DNA of 64,000 nt, from the NCBI GenBank assembly GCA_003132205.1, contig PKWY01000046.1, positions 43,465-107,464 on the forward strand. The letters are read 5' to 3'. Origin of the DNA: Acidimicrobiaceae bacterium. GTDB taxonomy: Bacteria > Actinomycetota > Acidimicrobiia > Acidimicrobiales > RAAP-2. Position numbers and translations under genes: made by a program. The notes beneath the pieces were generated by a model. The model searched no databases. It was not told the origin of the DNA and saw only the letters and a program-made list of their open reading frames with translations. This document shows positions 36,231-49,002 of this stretch, in pieces. The stretch's first letter is position 1; every line of letters begins with the position of its first letter.

Positions 36231-37303
36231 TTCTCCCTCGCCACTTTGAAGTCGAGCCCGACGAGCGCGTCGCTCAACGTCTCCGCCTGCTGGGCATCCA
36301 CCGCGAGCAGGAGCGTGCCGCCCAGCCCCTCGATCCCGTGGGCGATTTCGATGTCGTAGATGTTGATCAAGAGCTCGGACGCCGCCTTCGTGACGGTCGC
36401 CAGAGAGCCTGGTTGGTCCGAGATCACGACCCGGATGTACGACAGATTCTCAGAACTCAATGCCCGACCGGGCAGTTGGCGGCGGGCTTCCGAAGCCGTC
36501 TTCAGACTCCGCTCGACCGCCGACCGCTGGTTGTGCGCGAGGGCCTCGCGAAGCTCGTCCAGGCGCGCTTCCAGCGCCTCGAGCGTCCGGGTGATCGCCA
36601 CGTGGTTCTCGAAGAGGACGTCGGGCCAAATGGTCGGATCGCCGGCGGCGATGCGCGTCATGTCGCGAAAACCGCCCGCCGCCAACTGCAACAGCACCGC
36701 GTCCTGCTCGGCGGCTTCAGCGGCTTCGTTCATCAAGGCCCCGGCGAGCAAGTGCGGAACGTGGCTCGCCAGTGCCACGAGGCGGTCGTGGTCCTCCGCG
36801 CTCACGGCGACGACGTTCGCCCCGATTTCGCGCAGTATGCCGTGCAGCGTGCTGTAGACGACGGGCTGTGTGGCGTCCGTGGGCGTGAGCACCCAGTTGC
36901 AGCCTTGGAAGAGGTCGGCCCTGGCGCCTTTGAGCCCCCGAAGTTCAGAGCCGGTCATCGGGTGTCCTCCGAGAAAGCGCGGATCGTGCACGTCGGCGAC
37001 GATCGCGCTCTTCACCCCTGCGACGTCGGTAACGATCAGCCCTGGATTGGAGGCCGACCGGAGGGTCTCGTTGACCAGGTCCGCGACGGACCCAGCGGGG
37101 GTCGCCACGACGACCAGCGTATGCTCGTCGGAGAACTTGCCACCAACGATGATGTCCGAATCGAGCGCCGCTTCGACGGTCTCCTCGATGAGGTCCTCGC
37201 CGGTCACCGTCCAGCCCGTCGAGCCGAGCGCCAACGCTACCGAGGCGCCGATGAGGCCGAGCCCCACGACGTGGGCGCGTCGGCTACCCGGGGAGGTCAT
37301 CAC
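36227..37303 (-). CDS. tyrA: Prephenate dehydrogenase with C-terminal ACT domain
   Basis: Oxidative decarboxylation of prephenate to 4-hydroxyphenylpyruvate for tyrosine. In 358 aa the NAD site is VVGLGLIGASVALALGS near residue 12. GGHPMTGSELRGLKGA and the helical domain with LVALASHVPHLLAGAL follow. Residues from about 280 form an ACT domain (IRVVISDQPGSLATVTKAA), giving probable tyrosine feedback control. The start overlaps the end of aroH. Confidence 0.93.
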   Translation of the reverse strand: MMTSPGSRRAHVVGLGLIGASVALALGSTGWTVTGEDLIEETVEAALDSDIIVGGKFSDEHTLVVVATPAGSVADLVNETLRSASNPGLIVTDVAGVKSAIVADVHDPRFLGGHPMTGSELRGLKGARADLFQGCNWVLTPTDATQPVVYSTLHGILREIGANVVAVSAEDHDRLVALASHVPHLLAGALMNEAAEAAEQDAVLLQLAAGGFRDMTRIAAGDPTIWPDVLFENHVAITRTLEALEARLDELREALAHNQRSAVERSLKTASEARRQLPGRALSSENLSYIRVVISDQPGSLATVTKAASELLINIYDIEIAHGIEGLGGTLLLAVDAQQAETLSDALVGLDFKVAREK

Positions 37304-37655
37304 GGAGCGACTGCGCGTTGCGCAGGTAGACGTGGCGGATCTCGGTTTGAGCGCGCAGCGTGTAGACGTGCATCAGCACCCTCACGCAAAGGGCCATGGA
37401 CCCTGGGACGGCGATTTCACTCGCGCAGATGAGCGGAACGTCGCCGAAACCGACCCCGCGCGCCGCGGTCGCCGGAAACGCCGACGTGAGGTCGGTGGAC
37501 GTGGTGAAGATCACACTCACGATGTCATCGTGGTCAAGATCGTTGCGCTCCATCATGGCGAGCAACAGTTCCTGGGTGGCCGAGGTGATCTCCTCTGGAG
37601 TGTCCGAAGCGCACGTGGTCGCTCCGCGAAGACCGCGTAGAAGTGGCAAAGTCAT
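37284..37655 (-). CDS. aroH: Chorismate mutase, AroH class
   Basis: Converts chorismate to prephenate, feeding the adjoining tyrA. The 123 aa match the trimeric B. subtilis AroH type. They show LRGLRGATT (Arg7-equivalent), ICASEIAVPGSMALCVRVL (Cys, Glu and Arg of the site) and RHVYLRNA (Tyr). Its start overlaps the rluB stop. Confidence 0.93.
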   Translation of the reverse strand: MTLPLLRGLRGATTCASDTPEEITSATQELLLAMMERNDLDHDDIVSVIFTTSTDLTSAFPATAARGVGFGDVPLICASEIAVPGSMALCVRVLMHVYTLRAQTEIRHVYLRNAQSLRDDLPG

Positions 37656-38392
37656 GAGGGCATCGTAGATGCGATTTCATCGGTCATCCCGACCGCCTCC
37701 ATCAAACGGCGTACTTCACCAAGTGACAGCTGGCGTGAAGAGCCCGGACTCAAGGTCGCGTCCTGGATGGGACCGATGCGGGTTCGAACCAATCGCGTGA
37801 CGTCGTGGCCCACGGCCGAGCACATTCTTCGCACCTGGCGGTTGCGCCCTTCGTGGATGACGATTCGCAGCAGGCCTTCACTTACGCGGCTCACCTGGGC
37901 CGGACTCGTGACCCCGTCCTCCAGTTCGACGCCCTCGCGCAGGCGTCGAATCGCCCCCGGCGATGGATCCCCCTCAACTCGCGCGAGGTACTCCTTCGCG
38001 ATCCCCGAGCTGGGATGGGTCAACAGGTGCGCCAGTCGTCCGTCGTTCGTCAGGATCAGGAGGCCCTCGGTGTTCATGTCCAGACGGCCTACCGGAAAGA
38101 TCCGGACCGGGGACTCGACGAGGTCGAGGACCGTGGTGCGTCCTTGGGGGTCCGAGGCGGTCGTCACGACCCCGTCGGGCTTGTTGAGAAGGTAGTAGAC
38201 CATGTTCTGCGCGGTAGGGGCCAGGGCCCCGTCGACGCAAATCACCTGCGTGTCGGGATGCACCCGGTTGCCGAGCTCGGCGACGCGCCCGTCGATCGTC
38301 ACCCGGCCCTCGCTGATCAGGATCTCGCACGCTCGGCGCGAGCCAAAGCCCGCCCGGGCCAAGGTCTTTTGAAGTCGCTCACCCTCGTCCAA
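37652..38392 (-). CDS. rluB: Ribosomal large-subunit pseudouridine synthase (RluB/RsuA family)
   Basis: 246 aa. An N-terminal S4 domain (RLQKTLARAGFGSRRACEIL) is followed by the catalytic-Asp block FPVGRLDMNTEGLLILTNDG and then HEGRNRQVRRMCSAVGHDV. It is contiguous with scpB (no gap), as in many bacteria. Confidence 0.93.
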   Translation of the reverse strand: MDEGERLQKTLARAGFGSRRACEILISEGRVTIDGRVAELGNRVHPDTQVICVDGALAPTAQNMVYYLLNKPDGVVTTASDPQGRTTVLDLVESPVRIFPVGRLDMNTEGLLILTNDGRLAHLLTHPSSGIAKEYLARVEGDPSPGAIRRLREGVELEDGVTSPAQVSRVSEGLLRIVIHEGRNRQVRRMCSAVGHDVTRLVRTRIGPIQDATLSPGSSRQLSLGEVRRLMEAVGMTDEIASTMPS

Positions 38393-38983
38393 CTACGCGC
38401 CCTCAGAAATATCCACGGCGTCTCGGCGCATCTCGTCGACGATCGCGTGCGCCGCCTCCACCGGAGGCATGAACTCTTCGATTGGAGGAAGGTCGCTCAG
38501 GGACGCCAGCCCCATGCGGTCGAGGAACAGTTCGGTCGTTCCGTAGAGGATCGGTTGGCCCGGGCCGGCCGCGCGACCCTTCTCTTCGATGTAGCCGCGC
38601 TGCTCGAGCAGGCGGGCTACGCCGTCGACGTTCACGCCTCGAAGGGCCGTAATCTGGGTGCGCGAGATGGGCTGGCGATACGCGATGATGGCGAGCGTCT
38701 CGAGGGCCGCTGAGCTGAGCCGGTGTGACACGTCACGATTGGCGAACTTCGTCACCCACCCGGCGACGTCGGGCGACGATTGCATGACCCAGCCACTCGC
38801 CAGCTCCGCGATCTGGAATCCCCGGCGCTCTTGGACGAACTCGGCGCGCAGGGCCCCAAGGGTCTCGAGCACGAGTTCGGCGTCCGCGTCGACGACGTCG
38901 GCCAACTCTTCGGTGGATATTGGCTCGAGGGCCACGGTGAGCATCGCTTCCAGCTTCTGCTCCAACGAGAACTCATCCCTCAT
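38393..38983 (-). CDS. scpB: Segregation and condensation protein B
   Basis: Kleisin-associated winged-helix protein of the SMC-ScpAB condensin. The 196 aa begin MRDEFSLEQKLEAMLTVALE and include RLSSAALETLAIIAYRQPIS, then RGVNVDGVARLLEQRGYI. ATG 38983 overlaps scpA by 11 bases. The upstream open frame is out of register with the family. Confidence 0.93.
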   Translation of the reverse strand: MRDEFSLEQKLEAMLTVALEPISTEELADVVDADAELVLETLGALRAEFVQERRGFQIAELASGWVMQSSPDVAGWVTKFANRDVSHRLSSAALETLAIIAYRQPISRTQITALRGVNVDGVARLLEQRGYIEEKGRAAGPGQPILYGTTELFLDRMGLASLSDLPPIEEFMPPVEAAHAIVDEMRRDAVDISEGA

Positions 38984-39749
38984 AGCTGTCCACCTTTCCA
39001 AGGTCCAGGCCCAACGACACGTCCAGCCACTCGATTTCAAGGTCGCCAAACGTCGAGCCCTGGCCCAGGTCGATGTGGCCAAGCTTGCAGAGCTCCAGCA
39101 GGGCGAGGAAGTGCACGATGACCTCGATGCGGCTGCCGAGGCCCTGGGTGAGGCTTCGAAAGGAGAGGCGTCCCATCGTGGGGAGGCGCTGGGAGAGGGA
39201 GACCACGGTTTCGGCGACGGTGACGGAGTCAACGGTGACGTGGTTGAGGCGGACGACCGGTACGGGCTTCTCCTCGATTCCCCTCAGATAGGCGCCGGCG
39301 AGCTGGGCCGTCGTCACGCCAGCCAACAGGTCCGGGGGACGTACGACGAACCCGTCGTCGATCCCTCGAAGCCGGGGAAAGGCCCGACTCGCCCGTTCGA
39401 ACAGCGAGACGAAGGCATCCGAAAGCGCGGCGTACGTTCGCAGCTCCAGAAGCCGTGCGAGCAGGACGTCACGCTCCTCCCAGCCCACGAACTCCTCGTC
39501 GGGTTCGGTGCTGTCACGCCCGGGCAGGAGACGATGGCTCTTCATCTCCAGGAGGATCGCGGCGATGAGCAGGAACTCCGAGAGCTCCTCGACCTCGATG
39601 CGATGGGCTTCGCTGCGAAGCGCGGCGACGAATTCGTCGACTATCGGCGCCAGCGGGATATCGAGGATGTCGACGTCGTGACTGCTGATCAGCTGGAGCA
39701 GCAGTTCTACTGGGCCGCTGAAGGACGGCGTCGTCACGACGAAGGTCAC
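38973..39749 (-). CDS. scpA: Segregation and condensation protein A (kleisin)
   Basis: Bridges SMC heads in the condensin ring. The 258 aa begin with FSGPVELLLQLISSHDVDIL, then EFLLIAAILLEMKSHRLLPG. The C-terminal winged helix reads IVHFLALLELCKLGHIDLGQ. It is first gene of scpA-scpB-rluB-aroH-tyrA-aroA-cmk-plsC, and a 56-bp spacer separates it from divergent trpS. parA, often upstream in actinobacteria, is absent. Confidence 0.93.
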   Translation of the reverse strand: MTFVVTTPSFSGPVELLLQLISSHDVDILDIPLAPIVDEFVAALRSEAHRIEVEELSEFLLIAAILLEMKSHRLLPGRDSTEPDEEFVGWEERDVLLARLLELRTYAALSDAFVSLFERASRAFPRLRGIDDGFVVRPPDLLAGVTTAQLAGAYLRGIEEKPVPVVRLNHVTVDSVTVAETVVSLSQRLPTMGRLSFRSLTQGLGSRIEVIVHFLALLELCKLGHIDLGQGSTFGDLEIEWLDVSLGLDLGKVDSYEG

Positions 39750-39805
39750 GGGGCAACTCTACTGGTTGTCTTAACGCTCCAATACCCTTCCCCTACGATG
39801 TATCA

Positions 39806-40777
39806 ATGCGAATTCTTTCCGGAATCCAGCCCTCGGGCACCATGCACATCGGCAACTACCTGGGCGCCGTCAAGCAATGGGTGGATTCGCAGAGCCCCGA
39901 GGCCTTTTACTGCGTGGTAGACCTCCACGCGCTTACTCTCGAGATCGAGCCCTCGGTCCTTCGCGAGCAGACGACCGACTGCGTGGCGTCGCTGCTCGCC
40001 GCCGGACTCGACCCGGAGATCTGCACCCTCTTCATCCAGAGCCACGTCCCCTACCACGCACGACTGAGCTGGCTCCTGGAGTGCGTGTCTTCGTACGGCG
40101 AGTTGAGCCGGATGACCCAGTTCAAGGAGAAGGCGGAGCGCCAGGAGGGCTACCGCGTCGGGCTTCTCACCTACCCGGTCCTTATGGCCGCGGACATCCT
40201 GCTCTACAGCGCCGCGCTGGTCCCCGTGGGCGAGGACCAGCGCCAGCACCTCGAGCTGACCCGCAACATCGCCGAACGGTTCAACAACCGCTACGGGGAG
40301 ATCTTCGCGATTCCCGAGGGAGTGCAGCCCCCGGCGGCCGCGCGCGTCATGGACCTTCAAGAGCCCACGCGCAAGATGTCGAAGTCGATTTCGAGCCCGC
40401 TCGGCTCGATCTACCTGTTGGACGAGCCCGCTGATATCGAGAAGAAGATCAAGAAGGCCGTCACGGACACCGAGAACGAGGTGCGATTCGACTGGGAGAC
40501 GAAGCCGGGACTGTCGAACCTGCTCGAGATCTTCTCAAGCTTCGAGGGGTCCGCGCCCGAGCTCATTGCCAGTCGCTACACGCGCTACGGCGATCTGAAG
40601 AATGATCTCGCGGCCCTGGTGATCGAGGTCCTGACCCCTATCGCGAAGCGTTACCGCGAACTGAGAAGCGATCCGGTGTCGCTCAGGACAATCGTCTACC
40701 AGGGTGCCGAGAAGGCGACTGAAGTCGCCGCCCCCGTGTACTACCGCGCCGCTGACGCCATGGGCCTTGTTCAGTGA
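39806..40777 (+). CDS. trpS: Tryptophanyl-tRNA synthetase
   Basis: Class-Ic aminoacyl-tRNA synthetase of 323 aa. It has the HIGH-type motif in SGIQPSGTMHIGNYLGAV, AADILLYSAALVPVGEDQ, and the KMSKS loop in PTRKMSKSISSPLG. The ATG start matches family N-termini. Its stop overlaps the stop of the convergent peptidase gene. Confidence 0.96.
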   Translation: MRILSGIQPSGTMHIGNYLGAVKQWVDSQSPEAFYCVVDLHALTLEIEPSVLREQTTDCVASLLAAGLDPEICTLFIQSHVPYHARLSWLLECVSSYGELSRMTQFKEKAERQEGYRVGLLTYPVLMAADILLYSAALVPVGEDQRQHLELTRNIAERFNNRYGEIFAIPEGVQPPAAARVMDLQEPTRKMSKSISSPLGSIYLLDEPADIEKKIKKAVTDTENEVRFDWETKPGLSNLLEIFSSFEGSAPELIASRYTRYGDLKNDLAALVIEVLTPIAKRYRELRSDPVSLRTIVYQGAEKATEVAAPVYYRAADAMGLVQ

Positions 40778-41385
40778 ATGAGGCTGATCCACCAGTTTTC
40801 AAGGTCGTAGAGGGCGTTGTAGCCGAAGTGGAACACCATGGCGTTGAGAACGAATAGGACCATGACTATGGGCAGGGCCTTCGCGCGAAGCTGGTAATAG
40901 GAACCGAGTCGGTGCCGGGGCACGAAACGCTCGATGATCGCCGAACCGTCGAGCGGCGGGATCGGAATCAGGTTGAAGATCGCGAGGATCATGTTCACCA
41001 GCCCGAACTCCACGGCGAACGTGAACAACGAGGTGCTGTTCACGACGTGCCACGCGAGCTCGGCGAGTCCGATTCCTAGCGCGGAAAGCGCGATGTTCAC
41101 CATTGGGCCGGCCAAAGAGACGTAGAGCGACTGGCTGCGCGGGTTTCGTAGACGCGAGACGTTGATTGGCACGGGCTTGGCGTAGCCAATTGGCGGAAGG
41201 CCAGAGAAGATCAGCAACGCCGGTAGCAGGATGGTTCCGAAGAGGTCGACGTGGGCGATCGGGTTGAGCGTGAGGCGGCCGTTCTCCTTCGCGGTGGGGT
41301 CCCCGAAGTAGTTCGCAACGTAGCCGTGGCTCACCTCGTGCAGGACGATCGAGGGGATGATCGCCAAAATATAGTAAAAGTTCTG
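40771..41385 (-). CDS. Site-2-protease-type zinc metallopeptidase (M50)
   Basis: Membrane peptidase of about 204 aa with HEXXH in IVLHEVSHGYVANYFGD within the first helix. The third ligand motif is IPPLDGSAI late in the chain, with about five hydrophobic segments. It may act in regulated intramembrane proteolysis. GTG 41385 (MQNFYYILAIIPS) has AGAAGAG ahead and is preferred. A GTG at 41439 would add 18 basic residues and overlap xerD. Confidence 0.85.
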   Translation of the reverse strand, partial: QNFYYILAIIPSIVLHEVSHGYVANYFGDPTAKENGRLTLNPIAHVDLFGTILLPALLIFSGLPPIGYAKPVPINVSRLRNPRSQSLYVSLAGPMVNIALSALGIGLAELAWHVVNSTSLFTFAVEFGLVNMILAIFNLIPIPPLDGSAIIERFVPRHRLGSYYQLRAKALPIVMVLFVLNAMVFHFGYNALYDLENWWISLIH

Positions 41386-42293
41386 CACTCTTCTCTTCTT
41401 GCTAGTCGTGGGCTCGCGGGTGCGCGTTTTGGTACTCACGTTTCAGCGAGGTTACCGATACCGCCGTGTAGAGCTGGGTGGTGGAGATCGACGCGTGGCC
41501 CAAGAGCTCTTGCACCACTCTAATGTCGGCGCCGTGGGCCAACATATGGGTGGCGCAGCTGTGGCGGAACACGTGCGCGCTGATCTTCGAACGATCGATG
41601 CCTGCGACCAGGGCCCGTTTGTCGATGATGAGGGCGACCCCTTGACGGGTGAGCGCACCGCCACGGGCGTTCAGGAACAACTTGGATGACTTCTTCGAAT
41701 CGGGGAACCCGCTTCGCCCGCCCGGCGCAAGGAAGTTCTCCAGGGACTTTCGCAGCGTCGCGCCCATCGGCACGAGCCGCTGCTTGGAACCCTTGCCCGT
41801 GAGCAAGATCAGCTCCTCGTCAAAGTCAAGATCCTGGAGATTGATGCCCACAACTTCAGAGACACGAGCGCCCGTGCCGTACAGAAGCTCGAGCAGGGCC
41901 TTGTCGCGCAGGTCCGGCGGCGTTTCGCCGATGAGCGAGTCAAGCAACGCGGTCATCTGCTCCTCAGGAAGCGGCTTGGGAAGGGTTCGTCCGCGCCTCG
42001 AGCCCTTGATGCGCGCCGTCGGGTCGCTTCCGAGTTGTCCCTCGTCGACCATGAAGCCGAACCATCCGTGAATCGACGACATCGCCCGGGCAATGGAACT
42101 GTCCGCGCGAGCTCCGTGGCGCAGCAGCGTGAAGTACCTCTCGAAGTCCGCGTCGGACAACGACGCCACCGTCAATGCTTCGACTTCGAGCCAGGTGCAG
42201 AACGCTTCGATGTCGCGCCCGTACGCCTCGATGGTCGCGAGGCTGCGGCCCTTCTCAATCGTGAGCCACTGAAGGTACTCAGCGGCGGGCGAT

Positions 42294-46131
<3,838 letters not shown>

Positions 46132-46139
<8 letters not shown>

Positions 46140-46941
46140 GTCCCTCTCGCAGGCTTTCGCGAAGACGAAACCCCAGGTCGAAACTGCGGGTAGCGACCAC
46201 GCGCACGGGCAGCGGGCTCTTTCGAACTTCGATGGCCTCGCCCGGCGCCAGCGTGCCAATCGTCTGACCGTCCGCGACGATGATCGCCGGCTTGTCGTCG
46301 GCGACCAGGCGCACGATCTTCTCGCCGTCGACGACTATTGAGCGATCGATGGTGAAGTGGGGCGCGATGGGTGTTATCACCATCACCTGCAGGGTGGTGT
46401 CAACCACGGGGCCACCCGCGGAGAAGTTGTAGCCCGTGCTTCCGGTCGGCGTCGCCACCATGACTCCGTCGGCCGAGTAGGTGAGGAACTCGTCGTCGGC
46501 GACGTAGGTCTTGACCCGAACCATGTGTCCGGCGTGGGCTCGTTCGACCACCACTTCGTTGAGGGCGAACTCGTGCCAGGAGCCGCCCGCCATGGAGATG
46601 CTCAAGGCCAGCCGCTCGACGACGTTGTTGTGCTCAAGCGCGTCATTGACGCTTTCGACGATCTCGGTTGACGGTACGTTGAGGAGAAAGCCCAGCCTTC
46701 CGAGGTTCACCGCGAGAACCCGGGCCCCGTGCTCGTGGGCCAAGCGGGCGGACTGCAGGAACGTCCCGTCGCCGCCGAGGCTGACCACCAGCGTCTCGCT
46801 ATCCAACTCCGGTATTTCATCGGAGTCGAGCAGGTGGATCTTTGATGAGATGCCTTCCGCCTTCAGACCTTCCACGGCCTGGCGGGCGACCTCCAACGCG
46901 TCGCTTCTGTTGCTGAAAGCCGTTAGGAGTAGCTGGGACAC
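46132..46941 (-). CDS. nadK: NAD kinase
   Basis: Phosphorylates NAD to NADP. The 269 aa have VSLGGDGTFLQSARLA, VNLGRLGFLLNV, LNEVVVERAHAGHM and the conserved TYSADGVMVATPTGSTGY then FSAGGP. GTG 46941 has GAGG upstream. The usual actinobacterial neighbour tlyA does not precede it; 155 bp without a supported gene and then a methyltransferase gene do. Confidence 0.95.
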
Positions 46942-47096
46942 GTTTGACCTCGTGGCTCAATGGTAGTAACAAAGGCCGCTTCGACCTCTGCAAGGCGCGA
47001 GTGGAGCCAACGGTGCGCCGCTTTGGAGTTAGCGCAGGTCTTGGCTCCCAAGCCGGCCCCTCTTCGATTGGAGTGGTCTCTGACTTCCAACGGGAC

Positions 47097-47894
47097 TCAG
47101 CGCGCCTTTCGGCCCCACGCCGAGATCATTGGCGATGTCGCAAGGTCCAAGCGATGAGCATTGACGTTGGCGAGATGGCGCCCGATCTCCTCTCCGCTCG
47201 CCAGCCCACGCTCGATGAGCGGCTGGCGAATCTGCTCAACGGTGGCTCTCTCCAACTCGTCGCATGCCGGTCCGCCCATCGGGAAGTACGCGTCAGACTC
47301 CACGTCGACGAGCCCCGCTTCGCGGAGCATTCTCGGAGTTCGTCTTCCAAAACTGAGATCGACGCCCCGCTCGCTCAGAAGTGATCGAAATCCCATTTTG
47401 AGCGTGTTGGCCAGATGCTGATCGTTCCCCCAGTCGTCCGGGCACACCAAGGGCTGGAGTTCGGGATCGGCTTCTTCGAGGAGCAGCCACCCCCCCGGTT
47501 TCAACGACTCGATCAACGAAGCAATGACCCGGTCGCGCTCGGGGAGGTGAACCAGCACCAGTCGGGCGTGAATCAAGTCAAACGCGCCGTCGGGCGCGGG
47601 GTCGGAAGAGACATCGTGTCGGAGAGTCTCGTAACTTCTACTCGAATCAAGTTCCAACCACGAAGTGTCGATGTCCGAGGCGACCACGCGGCCCTCCTCA
47701 CCCACCCGTCGGGCGAGCCAGCGCGCCACGCTCGAGCCTCCGGCCCCGACCTCCCAGACGCGCCAACCTCGAGCGACGCCCAGACGATCGAAGTGGCGAC
47801 ACGTGGACGGATCGAAGAGGGCGGATAACGCGTCCAGCCGCCGGCCGGCTTCCACGTGCTGGTTATCGAGCAGGTACCCGGCGTCTTCACTCAC
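47097..47894 (-). CDS. SAM-dependent class-I methyltransferase
   Basis: About 265 aa. SAM motif I is VWEVGAGGSSVARWLARRVG near residue 50. The motif-II acidic loop is RVVASDIDTSW, followed by DLIHARLVLVHLPERDRV and LKPGGWLLLEEADPE. These features match ubiE-like small-molecule methyltransferases. GTG 47894 is preferred because it lies in the run VVSEDAGYLLDN where homology-like sequence begins; an earlier GTG at 47918 is possible. The substrate is unknown. Confidence 0.8.
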   Translation of the reverse strand: MSEDAGYLLDNQHVEAGRRLDALSALFDPSTCRHFDRLGVARGWRVWEVGAGGSSVARWLARRVGEEGRVVASDIDTSWLELDSSRSYETLRHDVSSDPAPDGAFDLIHARLVLVHLPERDRVIASLIESLKPGGWLLLEEADPELQPLVCPDDWGNDQHLANTLKMGFRSLLSERGVDLSFGRRTPRMLREAGLVDVESDAYFPMGGPACDELERATVEQIRQPLIERGLASGEEIGRHLANVNAHRLDLATSPMISAWGRKAR

Positions 47895-48019
47895 GACATG
47901 ATTGTAGGTTTCCCACACCGTCGGACGGCCGCGTACGAATCGATCAGCCTGGGCGTATCTGGACTCGGGTTCAGAGCCGACACGTCGGTGTCAGGACTCC
48001 AGGCTTGGCGGCGATGAAC

Positions 48020-48895
48020 TCAACAGCTCTGGAAGTGCGAGACCTGCAGGCCAACCAGTTGCTTCCAGAACATCGGCGGACGGTCGTGGCCCATGCCATC
48101 AATGAGGACGAATCGTGCGTTCGGAATCACCTCGGCCGTTCTCTCCCCACCACTCGGCGACACAAGCGTGTCGGCACTGCCGTGGATCACCAAGGTCGGA
48201 ACCTTCAGCGATCGAAGCGCCTCGGTGCGGCTGCCCGAAAGGCGGATGGCCTTCAACTGGCGGGCGAAGCCGGCAGGCTCAGAAGTCCTTTCAAAGGCCC
48301 TCACCGCCGCTGACCTCACCGCATTGGAATCGAAACCGTCGGGGCTCCCCCAAGTCCGAGCGGCCTGCAGTTGCATGGCTATGAAACCCTCCAAGTCCGA
48401 AGGCACAATGGACAAGAGTAGATGCTGCGCCTCGGGCGTTGACTGACCAACGTCGGGGTCGCCGGTCGTCGACATGATCGAGGTGAGGCTGTAGAGGCGC
48501 TGCGGATGATCAATGGCCATCGCTTGGGCGATCATGCCCCCCATGGACGCGCCGGACACGTGTGCGCGCTCGACGCCGAGTTCGTCCAGAACACTGAACC
48601 CGTCGTTCGCCATGTCCGTAAGCGTGTACGGCGAATTCGACGGGTTCGCTTGCGACGCCGCACCAGAACCCGCGGCGCCGTTCAACGTCGCCTCGTCGCA
48701 CCTGGAGGACAGCCCCACGTCACGGTTGTCGAAACGAATCACGAAGTATCCGTTCGACGCGATCATGTCGCAGTACTCCTCCTCGTAGCCAATGCACTGG
48801 CTTCCAAGACCGCTCACGAGCAGCACCGCCGGGTCCGACGCGCGGCCAAAGGTGTCGAAGTAGATAGTGACATCACCGCTCTTGGCGAAAGCCAT
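48020..48895 (-). CDS. Alpha/beta hydrolase
   Basis: 291 aa. The oxyanion and nucleophile motifs are visible: LLVSGLGSQCIGYEE, FDNRDVGLSSR, and the nucleophile elbow HVSGASMGGMIAQAMA. The acid is in VIHGSADTLVSP and the His in LIDGMGHDRPP. FDNRDVGLS is typical of a subfamily of esterases related to methyl-esterases such as RdmC. It lies next to a Baeyer-Villiger monooxygenase gene, so hydrolysis of the ester or lactone product is a reasonable inference. Confidence 0.82.
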   Translation of the reverse strand: MAFAKSGDVTIYFDTFGRASDPAVLLVSGLGSQCIGYEEEYCDMIASNGYFVIRFDNRDVGLSSRCDEATLNGAAGSGAASQANPSNSPYTLTDMANDGFSVLDELGVERAHVSGASMGGMIAQAMAIDHPQRLYSLTSIMSTTGDPDVGQSTPEAQHLLLSIVPSDLEGFIAMQLQAARTWGSPDGFDSNAVRSAAVRAFERTSEPAGFARQLKAIRLSGSRTEALRSLKVPTLVIHGSADTLVSPSGGERTAEVIPNARFVLIDGMGHDRPPMFWKQLVGLQVSHFQSC

Positions 48896-49002
48896 TGAAT
48901 CCTCGGTTCAGTTGATTGACAGTGAAAGTAACACAGCCCGAGTCGACCACGAAGGGCGCCCGGCACGTTCCAAGGCGGACGGGTCATGTCGATAGAGGCC
49001 CG

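Noticed and set aside
35067..36359. 430-residue plus-strand frame over aroA
   Set aside because: Shadow of aroA, whose motifs are intact on the minus strand.
38984..39232. N-terminal extension of scpB
   Set aside because: The extension overlaps scpA in another frame and is Ser/Pro/Arg low-complexity; ATG 38983 matches the ScpB family start.
46942..47096. Short minus-strand frame ending in nadK, and a tRNA-like D-arm (GTGGCTCAATGGTAG)
   Set aside because: No cloverleaf can be completed and the frame has only a TTG start without a ribosome-binding site or family.
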